A DNA stretch of 5,540 nt, taken from assembly GCA_011522945.1 (NCBI GenBank), contig WTHY01000200.1, positions 1 through 5,540 on the forward strand. The letters run 5' to 3'. Below, one piece after another: positions 1-4,884 of the stretch. Position numbers and translations under genes: made by a program. The DNA is from Alphaproteobacteria bacterium (GTDB lineage Bacteria; Pseudomonadota; Alphaproteobacteria; Puniceispirillales; Puniceispirillaceae). How positions within the stretch are numbered: the stretch's first letter is position 1; every line of letters begins with the position of its first letter. The notes under the pieces were generated by a model, which worked only from the letters and a program-made list of their open reading frames with translations, did no database searches and was not told where the DNA came from.

Positions 1-1
1 G

Positions 2-322
2 GCTTGTGATGTGCAGCCTGATGAATTGGATATTGCAATTTGCATTGACCGGATTGAGCGGGCATTTGACCTCAGCATATCGCGTCTTAACGCAAAATGG
101 GCAGGCTTACGTAGTTTTGTATCAGATAAGGTGCCCGTTGTTGGCTATTCCAACAAAATTGAAGGGTTCTTTTGGCTTGCGGGCCAAGGGGGATATGGTA
201 TCCAAACAAGTCCGGCTCTAGGACGATTTGCAGCTGCAGCCGCCCGCGGTGAGCAGGTGCCAGACGATATTGCTAAGACAGGTCTGAGAGCAGAGATGCT
301 ACATCCAGACAGGTTGCGCTAG
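2..322 (+). CDS. FAD-dependent D-amino acid dehydrogenase (DauA/DAO family), C-terminal part only
   Basis: Partial gene: the reading frame is open from the left edge and ends at TAG 320-322, leaving 106 visible residues. The GTG at position 11 is an internal codon, not a start, because the frame continues upstream of it. The segment WAGLRSF, about ten residues later PVVGY, then GFFWLAGQGGYGIQTSPALG is the conserved C-terminal FAD-contacting region of DAO-fold oxidoreductases. It most resembles the D-arginine/D-amino acid dehydrogenase branch (DauA-like), which oxidises D-amino acids to 2-oxo acids and passes electrons to the respiratory chain. The ending LHPDRLR fits the usual C-terminus of the family, so this end looks complete. 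The N-terminal Rossmann dinucleotide motif lies outside the window, so substrate class cannot be settled. Glycine oxidase or another DAO-family oxidase is the alternative. It is convergent with the enolase paralogue, 107 bp away, and need not share its pathway. Confidence 0.85.
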   Translation, partial: ACDVQPDELDIAICIDRIERAFDLSISRLNAKWAGLRSFVSDKVPVVGYSNKIEGFFWLAGQGGYGIQTSPALGRFAAAAARGEQVPDDIAKTGLRAEMLHPDRLR

Positions 323-429
323 CTTTATTGTAGCATCGCATATCCGTCAAAATACCGTGCATTAGCTCAAGCTCAACGGCACAAAAGCCAAACTCTGTCA
401 CTATGGCTCAGGCTGGCAGATAATTATAC

Positions 430-1728
430 TTATGATGATTTCGCCCACCAGCTATTGGCTAAAGGCGCGCCTGCAACAAACTTATCTGAGCCTAGAGACT
501 CCTGAATACGAAGACACTCATTCCATTTGACCATACGCTCAGAGCGCTGGAATGAACCAACTTTCAATTGTCCAGCACCAAGGCCTGTAGACAAATGGCT
601 GATGGTGACATCTTCTGTCTCACCTGAGCGCGCTGATACTATGGTTCCCCATGCGGCTTTTTTCGCAGTGAAAAATGTATCTATAGCTTCTGTAATCGTG
701 CCAATTTGATTCACCTTTATAAGTACCGCATTTGCAGCCCCATCAGTAATCGCACGTTCAACAAGGCTCGCATTCGTGACGAGATAATCATCACCAATGA
801 TTTGTAGCCTATCACCAAATTGCTTCGTAAAGGCGACCATGCCGTCTATATCATCCTCTGCAAGCGGGTCTTCGATTGAGGCAATTGGGTAGGCGTCAAT
901 CCAGTTTGTAAGCAGCGCAATCATCTCCTCAGATGAGAGCGTCTTATTGTCAAGCGCAAGTTTATATTGTCCAGATTTACCAAATTCAGATGCAGCAATA
1001 TCAAGTGATATAACAACATTTTTGCCTGGTGCTTCTCCTGCTAATTCTATGGCCTGAACAAGTGTTTCCAAGGCTTCTTCATTGCTGGTAAAGGCAGGCC
1101 ACCACCCACCTTCATCAGCTATGCCTGATTGCTGGCCCCGCCTTGCCATAATGTCGCCAGCTGCAAAATATACCTCTCTTGTGATACGCAAAGCCTCTTC
1201 AAATGACGCCGCACCAGGCACCATGATCATAAAATCCTGAATATCAACGCGGCGGCCAGCATGGGCGCCACCGCCGAAGATTTGTATCTCTGGCAATGGT
1301 AGAGACGGTGTTGTACCAGCTAATTCTGCCACATATGCAAACAGAGGTAAGTCTGCATCAGATGCGCCTGCATGAAGGACAGCCATAGAGGTGGCTGTGA
1401 TAGCATTGCCACCGATCGTATCTTTTAGTGGGCTGGGATCAAGTGCCAGTAAGGCCTGGTCAATCTCTGTTTGATTTTGTGAGTTTTTACCGATTAGCGC
1501 TCTGGCAATAGGGCCATTTACATTGGCAATCGCTTTTTGAACATCTTTGCCGCCAATATCATCACCACCATCACGAAGCTCGAGCGCCTCTCTTCGGCCA
1601 CGAGATGCGCCAGACGGGGCAATGGCGCGCCCCATGCGTCCTGTATCAAGCTGGATGTCAACTTCAACAGTTGGCACGCCTCTGGAATCCCAAACACGTC
1701 TGGCATGAAGGTTGGTAATATGTGACAT
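430..1728 (-). CDS. Divergent enolase paralogue with altered catalytic residues
   Basis: A 432-residue protein of normal enolase length, alignable end to end with enolase (phosphopyruvate hydratase, 2-phosphoglycerate to PEP). The family landmarks are visible: DSRG at 14-17, the mobile loop SGAS at 39-42, H156 (yeast H159), E206 in DEGG (yeast E211), metal ligands D243, E286 and D313, K338 in LIKVNQIG (yeast K345), RSGETED at 367-373, and K389 (yeast K396). Several normally invariant positions differ. Yeast His373 is Ala366 (SARSGE instead of SHRSGE), yeast Glu168 is Asp165 (IQDFMI instead of IQEFMI), the mobile loop reads SRG instead of STG, and the INGG segment before the active-site His is FGGG. 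The fold, metal site and base are kept while phosphate and carboxylate contacts are changed, so a different substrate or reduced 2-phosphoglycerate activity is likely. The ATG is supported by AAGGTGAG a few bases upstream. It lies 21 bp downstream of the kinase gene, evidently in one operon. No strong terminator was found between its stop and the convergent gene. Confidence 0.9.
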   Translation of the reverse strand: MSHITNLHARRVWDSRGVPTVEVDIQLDTGRMGRAIAPSGASRGRREALELRDGGDDIGGKDVQKAIANVNGPIARALIGKNSQNQTEIDQALLALDPSPLKDTIGGNAITATSMAVLHAGASDADLPLFAYVAELAGTTPSLPLPEIQIFGGGAHAGRRVDIQDFMIMVPGAASFEEALRITREVYFAAGDIMARRGQQSGIADEGGWWPAFTSNEEALETLVQAIELAGEAPGKNVVISLDIAASEFGKSGQYKLALDNKTLSSEEMIALLTNWIDAYPIASIEDPLAEDDIDGMVAFTKQFGDRLQIIGDDYLVTNASLVERAITDGAANAVLIKVNQIGTITEAIDTFFTAKKAAWGTIVSARSGETEDVTISHLSTGLGAGQLKVGSFQRSERMVKWNECLRIQESLGSDKFVAGAPLANSWWAKSS

Positions 1729-1734
1729 TTATCT

Positions 1735-1741
1735 CACCTTT
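1735..1741 (-). promoter_or_regulatory. Ribosome binding site of the enolase paralogue
   Basis: Read on the minus strand, AAGGTGA lies about six bases upstream of the ATG at 1728, inside the 21-bp gap after the kinase stop codon. It is a good Shine-Dalgarno match. It fixes the start codon and shows that the second gene of the operon has its own translation signal. Confidence 0.7.
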
Positions 1742-1749
1742 TATGCGGA

Positions 1750-2754
1750 TTATGCAGGCGATGCTGCAGCTATTGATCGCAAGACTTGTTGCAAGAGTGT
1801 CTCAGGCGCAATAATTAAGCGACGTGCTAGGGTCCGGCAAGTCTCTTTCTGCTGTGCATTAAAATATTCTACAGGCGATTTGCCATCGACTCGTGCGAGC
1901 ATCAACATCGGCAGAAGACGCATTGTCCGCGCCTCTAATGACTCTTTTTCTTCCCAGTTGATATGCAGCTGATACGCAGTCCAAAATGCTGTACATAATC
2001 GAAGATAGCGCTTTTGAAATTCTGCCGCATAAAGCCCCTTTAAGATGAAATGGTTGAGGCAAAAGGCTAAATCAAATGCTGGGTCGCCCATAGTTGCGCA
2101 TTCTGCATCTAGCAGATAAGGCTGCTCATTATCAAAAATGATATTTTTCGGGCTAACATCACCATGAATTAAAATAGTTTCAGTCTCATAGAGCTGTTCA
2201 GACATTGTGATGAGAGCCTCACCAATATCCGGATGTTTCTCAGCTGTGTAGACCAGATACGGCTCAAGGCGGAGCGCATAAAAATCATCACGATTATGAA
2301 AAGGGTTTGTATCAAAAGTTGCATCACTCGATGCTTTATGAATCTGGCCGAGAAGATGGCCAATTGCGGCAGCTTGGCGCTCCGTGCCTTTGCCCTCAAA
2401 TAAAGCCGTTTTCAAAAGGTAACTATTCTCGCCAGAGATAAAATCCATGGCAAAACCATTTTCCTCAGCACTATGACCATAGAGTTTCAAGCTTGCTTCT
2501 GGGATGATGTCATTAACGGCTTTTAGCCAGCGATATTCAGCATAATTGCGTTCAACAGGTGCATACCAATCAGCCTCAACACGTAATTTCGGAAGAGCAA
2601 ATTTGATACAATATATATCATCGCCAACTTTAACTTTAGCGATATCACTGGCGACACCACCTGTGAGAGGCTCAGCTGTCAAATTTGCTGTCTCTGGCAT
2701 CAAATCTAATGCCAATAAAACACGCCTACATCTGGTCGTTAACACATCTGTCAT
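1750..2754 (-). CDS. APH-fold small-molecule kinase (choline/aminoglycoside phosphotransferase family)
   Basis: A 334-residue cytoplasmic kinase of the APH/choline kinase-like fold, which transfers the ATP gamma-phosphate to a hydroxyl of a small molecule. A glycine-rich nucleotide loop (TGGVASDIAKV) spans about 31-41. Lys51 in YCIKF is the likely ATP-phosphate lysine and Glu73 the candidate helix-C glutamate. The catalytic loop LIHGDVSPKNIIF at 195-207 gives base Asp199 and Asn204, and LLDAECATMGDPAFDLAF at 214-231 gives the Mg-binding Asp216. All key residues are intact, so it should be active. The substrate cannot be read from sequence: choline, methylthioribose, homoserine, hydroxylysine and sugar kinases share this fold, and it need not confer drug resistance. 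An in-frame GTG at 2766 would add four residues. I prefer the ATG because GTGGGA, a weak Shine-Dalgarno-like element, lies six bases before it and contains that GTG. It is the first gene of the minus-strand operon with the enolase paralogue. Confidence 0.85.
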   Translation of the reverse strand: MTDVLTTRCRRVLLALDLMPETANLTAEPLTGGVASDIAKVKVGDDIYCIKFALPKLRVEADWYAPVERNYAEYRWLKAVNDIIPEASLKLYGHSAEENGFAMDFISGENSYLLKTALFEGKGTERQAAAIGHLLGQIHKASSDATFDTNPFHNRDDFYALRLEPYLVYTAEKHPDIGEALITMSEQLYETETILIHGDVSPKNIIFDNEQPYLLDAECATMGDPAFDLAFCLNHFILKGLYAAEFQKRYLRLCTAFWTAYQLHINWEEKESLEARTMRLLPMLMLARVDGKSPVEYFNAQQKETCRTLARRLIIAPETLLQQVLRSIAAASPA

Positions 2755-2778
2755 GTCAGGTCCCACTGATATTTGTGC

Positions 2779-2784
2779 ATTGTA
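2779..2784 (-). promoter_or_regulatory. Candidate -10 box for the kinase/enolase operon
   Basis: On the minus strand TACAAT matches the sigma-70 -10 consensus at five of six positions. At 17-bp spacing the -35 would be TCTAAA (2807-2802), only three of six matches and inside the palindrome at 2801-2821. Transcription would begin near 2772 and leave a leader of under 20 bases. A perfect TATAAT also exists on the minus strand at 2927-2922, but I found no acceptable -35 for it. Confidence 0.3.
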
Positions 2785-2800
2785 TCTTCATGCCATATGT

Positions 2801-2821
2801 CTTTAGATAGACTATCTGAAG
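2801..2821. promoter_or_regulatory. 21-bp near-perfect palindrome, candidate operator
   Basis: The arms CTTTAGATAG (2801-2810) and CTATCTGAAG (2812-2821) pair at nine of ten positions around a central A. The dyad lies 47-67 bp upstream of the kinase ATG and overlaps the -35 position of the candidate promoter. That is the expected place for a repressor operator of a dimeric helix-turn-helix regulator. No T-run follows it in either direction, so it is not a factor-independent terminator. The regulator is unknown. Confidence 0.45.
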
Positions 2822-3118
2822 CAGTCAGGTCACATCTAGCAGAGATATTTGATGAGACATAGCTGCAGATACGCCTAGTCATTTTTAATATTAAACGTGT
2901 TTCTATAAATCTTGTGGCAAAATTATATCGCGACACGCTCAAAGCCGCATAGTCTTTTAGCACATTTAAAATCTAAGGTGATTGTAGATGCAATAATGCC
3001 GTTTGACGTGAAACATAGCAGATAACAAATAGTAAAATTTGATGTATCGTCTTTACCTGGCCGGCATAAAGCTGTGAATTGCCTGCAGCGTTTTTAGCCC
3101 ATAGGTTCTATCTAGTCT

Positions 3119-3148
3119 CTGAAGCTAGTCTTTAAAGTTTTTCATAAT
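3119..3148 (+). promoter_or_regulatory. Weak candidate sigma-70 promoter for the rightward operon
   Basis: CATAAT at 3143-3148 matches the -10 consensus at five of six positions. CTGAAG at 3119-3124, 18 bp upstream, matches the -35 consensus at three of six. Two direct repeats CTAGTCT at 3112-3118 and 3125-3131 flank the -35. If the promoter is used, the transcript starts near 3155 and carries a leader of about 115 bases. The weak -35 would fit an activator-dependent promoter, which is inference. Confidence 0.3.
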
Positions 3149-3154
3149 GGTGAT

Positions 3155-3182
3155 GCTGGCAAAATCTATGGCGTCTGCCAGC
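3155..3182 (+). repeat. Inverted repeat GCTGGCA/TGCCAGC upstream of the rightward operon
   Basis: GCTGGCA (3155-3161) and TGCCAGC (3176-3182) are perfect 7-base inverted arms around a 14-base loop. A GC-rich stem stands out in this AT-rich region. It would form the 5' end of the leader RNA if transcription begins at the nearby candidate promoter. The following run is A rather than T on the plus strand, so it is not a terminator for plus-strand transcripts. Confidence 0.5.
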
Positions 3183-3216
3183 AAAAACTTCTCGATAAAA
3201 TGCCGTTACAGTGACT

Positions 3217-3239
3217 AGTTTCGAAACTCGTTCTAACGA
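3217..3239. promoter_or_regulatory. Two abutting palindromes close to the rightward start codon
   Basis: AGTTTCGAAACT (3217-3228) is a perfect 12-bp palindrome. It shares its last base with TCGTTCTAACGA (3228-3239), another perfect 12-bp dyad if the two central bases are treated as the centre (five paired bases each side). Both contain GTT and AAC half-sites, and they end 30 bp before the ATG at 3270. They could be tandem operator sites or small hairpins in the leader RNA. Confidence 0.4.
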
Positions 3240-3256
3240 AAAACATACTTTTTGAT

Positions 3257-3262
3257 AGAGGT
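3257..3262 (+). promoter_or_regulatory. Ribosome binding site that fixes the racemase-like start
   Basis: AGAGGT lies seven bases before the ATG at 3270 and is a good Shine-Dalgarno match. The frame also opens at a TTG at 3252, but that lies upstream of this site and has no comparable site of its own. The ATG is therefore the start. Confidence 0.7.
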
Positions 3263-3269
3263 CAGATTG

Positions 3270-4100
3270 ATGGAATTTTACCAAAAACCAGTTAAATGGC
3301 AAAATCCGCAGGTAAAGTTATTTCCGCATCAAGTTGGTTTAACATGCCCGCCGCATGATTTTGATGCGGCGCCCTCCGATTTTCTGCGCATTGCGCCAGA
3401 TAGTGTAGGGGTGCATGGACGCATGCTGCATGTGCCTGATTACAAACACCGGCTTGACCAGCGCAAACAGAATTTTGGTTTGCTAGAGGAATTCGTGGAA
3501 TGTATGGCGAATAATGGGGCCGATGTATGCGGTCAGGTTGGGTCTAACTGGGTCCATGCAAGCGGTCTTGGCGTTGAGGGCATTCGTGACCATTGCGAGA
3601 GATTATCTGATACTTACGAGACACCGTTTCATATGGCTGGTTATGCGATGGTTGAAGCGCTCCGTGACAGGAATGTAGAGAAGGTGGCCTTAAATGCCTG
3701 CTATCATCGTGATAGCTGGTATCAGGGCACTGTCGGGTTTCTTATTGAGGCTGGTTTCGACGTCGTCTGGGCTGGGAATTTCCACGATCAAGGCTGGTTT
3801 GAAACACAAGAACAGGTTGATGATTGTATCTGGTGCTTTGATGAAGATTTGCTATGGAAATCATTTGATTATGTTGCAGATAAAGCGCCAAAGGTTGATG
3901 CGTATTTGATTAATGGCATGTCGAATTATCGCAGGCCATCTGATGGTGTTGCACAGCGGCCTCTTCACTACACGCAAGCATTGGAGGAGCGCCTCGGCAC
4001 ATTAGTTGTCGGTCATGACACAGCCCTCTATTGGCGGATATTCAAAACATTAGGCATTAAGCCAGAAGGCACGCATGGTGCACTTCTATCATCTCTGTAA
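3270..4100 (+). CDS. Asp/Glu racemase / maleate isomerase superfamily protein lacking both catalytic cysteines
   Basis: A 276-residue cytoplasmic protein resembling the maleate cis-trans isomerase/arylmalonate decarboxylase branch of the Asp/Glu racemase superfamily. Supporting segments are the N-terminal TCPPHDFD with IAPDSVGVHGRM (25-52), the first active-site loop GADVCGQVGSNWVHASGLG (83-101), the central helix-strand unit YAMVEALRDRNVEKVALNA (125-143), and the second loop DAYLINGMSNYR (210-221). Members normally use one or two cysteines, in motifs like YACTSGS and ISCTNLR. By motif alignment these positions are Gly91 and Gly216 here. Arylmalonate decarboxylase also has Gly at the first site but keeps Cys at the second. 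Cys87 is close to the first site but four residues out of register. A non-cysteine lyase or isomerase, or a binding role, is possible. The region 166-200 is unusually rich in Trp, Asp and Phe. It heads the operon and lies 29 bp before the sulfotransferase. Superfamily is fairly secure, reaction unknown. Confidence 0.75.
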   Translation: MEFYQKPVKWQNPQVKLFPHQVGLTCPPHDFDAAPSDFLRIAPDSVGVHGRMLHVPDYKHRLDQRKQNFGLLEEFVECMANNGADVCGQVGSNWVHASGLGVEGIRDHCERLSDTYETPFHMAGYAMVEALRDRNVEKVALNACYHRDSWYQGTVGFLIEAGFDVVWAGNFHDQGWFETQEQVDDCIWCFDEDLLWKSFDYVADKAPKVDAYLINGMSNYRRPSDGVAQRPLHYTQALEERLGTLVVGHDTALYWRIFKTLGIKPEGTHGALLSSL

Positions 4101-4114
4101 AAGCTTGGGACAAA

Positions 4115-4121
4115 AAGGGAG
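4115..4121 (+). promoter_or_regulatory. Ribosome binding site of the sulfotransferase gene
   Basis: AAGGGAG lies eight bases before the ATG at 4130, within the 29-bp gap after the preceding stop codon. It supports that start and independent initiation within the operon. Confidence 0.65.
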
Positions 4122-4129
4122 CTATTCAG

Positions 4130-4867
4130 ATGCATAAAATTGTCGCTTTATGGGCTGTGCCACGGTCAACATCAACAGCTTTTGAATGGATGATGCGTCA
4201 ACGTGGTGATGTTGCCTGTCTGCATGAGCCATTTGGCGAGGCCTGGTATCAGGGTGAGGATCCGCTATGGCCGCGTCTAAGTGAAGATTCAGTCAGAACC
4301 CCGGGACTCACATTGGAGAGTGTCTGGGAAAATATGCAGGAGATGGCAAAGGCTGGTCCGGTTTTTTCTAAGGACTTCCCTTTATATATCGATCATATGT
4401 GGACAGATGAGATGCTCTCGCATTTCACCCATTCTTTCCTGATACGTAATCCTGCCATGACCATCACATCTATGTATGCAAAATGGCCAGATTTTCATGA
4501 AAAAGAGGTTGGGTTTGCCGAACAAAGAGAACTTTTTGAGATGATTTTGGACAAGACTGGAAGTCCCCCACCGGTTATTGATTCAGATGATCTTTTGGAG
4601 AATCCAGCACATATTGTCGAGACATGGTGTGCCGCTGTTGGGCTTCCCTTTATGGAGTCTGCATTGCATTGGGAGCCTGGCGCACGTGATGAAGTCAGCT
4701 GGTGGGATGGCGGCAGTTTTCACGCCAATTTACGGAATTCTGATGGTCTGAAACCACAACCTCGTAAAGATTACATTGATATTGCCGAAGCACCACAGCG
4801 TGTGCAGGACGTCTATGAGCGGGTATTACCGCATTACGACTTCATGAAACAATATGCTATCGGCTAA
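4130..4867 (+). CDS. PAPS-type sulfotransferase family protein
   Basis: A 245-residue protein with the two hallmarks of the P-loop-like sulfotransferase fold. The 5'-phosphosulfate-binding segment ALWAVPRSTSTAFEW is near the N-terminus (6-20, with PRSTST at 11-16), and the 3'-phosphate-binding segment FLIRNPAMTITSMY is at 103-116 (Arg106 and Ser114). These enzymes move a sulfuryl group from PAPS to a hydroxyl or amine of an acceptor. Relatives of this short bacterial subfamily are often mislabelled as branched-chain aminotransferases, but I see no aminotransferase motif. There is no signal peptide or membrane segment, so a soluble small-molecule acceptor is more likely than a cell-surface glycan, though this is inference. 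The segment DSDDLLENPAHIV (151-163) corresponds to the family's typical helix after the 3'-phosphate site. The gene sits between the racemase-like gene and the ATP sulfurylase gene, 17 bp from the latter, so its donor pathway is probably encoded in the same transcript. The acceptor is unknown. Confidence 0.8.
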   Translation: MHKIVALWAVPRSTSTAFEWMMRQRGDVACLHEPFGEAWYQGEDPLWPRLSEDSVRTPGLTLESVWENMQEMAKAGPVFSKDFPLYIDHMWTDEMLSHFTHSFLIRNPAMTITSMYAKWPDFHEKEVGFAEQRELFEMILDKTGSPPPVIDSDDLLENPAHIVETWCAAVGLPFMESALHWEPGARDEVSWWDGGSFHANLRNSDGLKPQPRKDYIDIAEAPQRVQDVYERVLPHYDFMKQYAIG

Positions 4868-4884
4868 GCCTTAGAGATTTCTTT

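Larger units (their letters stand above)
2755..3269. promoter_or_regulatory. Divergent intergenic control region, about 515 bp, no convincing gene
   Basis: This AT-rich stretch separates the kinase/enolase operon (leftward) from the racemase-like/sulfotransferase/Sat operon (rightward) and must hold both promoters. I see no credible coding sequence: the frames open here are short, lack ribosome binding sites and resemble nothing known. Its contents are a 21-bp imperfect palindrome (2801-2821), six copies of TAGTC in either orientation, an AT palindrome TTTAATATTAAA (2884-2895), a 7-bp inverted repeat with a 14-base loop (3155-3182), and two abutting palindromes (3217-3228 and 3228-3239) close to the rightward start codon. 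No regulator gene lies inside the window. An unannotated small RNA cannot be excluded. Confidence 0.7.

Noticed and set aside
323..429. Search for a bidirectional terminator between the convergent dehydrogenase and enolase genes.
   Set aside because: Only short, imperfect stems are present (for example CCGT/ACGG and AGCC/GGCT), with no stable GC stem plus T-run. Not annotated.
1750..2754. Reading the kinase as an aminoglycoside resistance gene.
   Set aside because: The fold is shared by many metabolic kinases. The operon with an enolase paralogue and the absence of any mobile element or resistance gene favour a metabolic role.
2751..2963. A 70-codon minus-strand frame (GTG start) whose stop overlaps the kinase ATG as ATGA, resembling a translationally coupled leader gene.
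   Set aside because: The start is GTG with no Shine-Dalgarno sequence, the protein has low-complexity AT-driven composition and resembles nothing known, and the frame spans the candidate promoter and operator. The overlap is best explained by chance.
3003..3008. TTGACG, a good -35 hexamer on the plus strand.
   Set aside because: No acceptable -10 hexamer lies 16-18 bp downstream, and it is more than 250 bp from the start codon.
3071..3095. Hairpin GCTG...CAGC followed by G and TTTTT on the plus strand, resembling a terminator.
   Set aside because: The stem has only four Watson-Crick pairs plus two wobbles, and no plus-strand gene lies upstream for it to terminate. Attenuation is conceivable only if a promoter lies further upstream, and I could not support one.
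2815..3125. The 8-mer TCTGAAGC occurring at 2815-2822 and 3118-3125 as a possible shared operator half-site.
   Set aside because: One or two repeated 8-mers are expected by chance in a region of this length, so it adds little beyond the TAGTC observation.
4130..4867. Annotation as a branched-chain amino acid aminotransferase, a label often attached to relatives of this protein.
   Set aside because: It has no PLP-binding lysine motif or aminotransferase domain. PRSTST and RNPAMTITS are sulfotransferase PAPS-site motifs.
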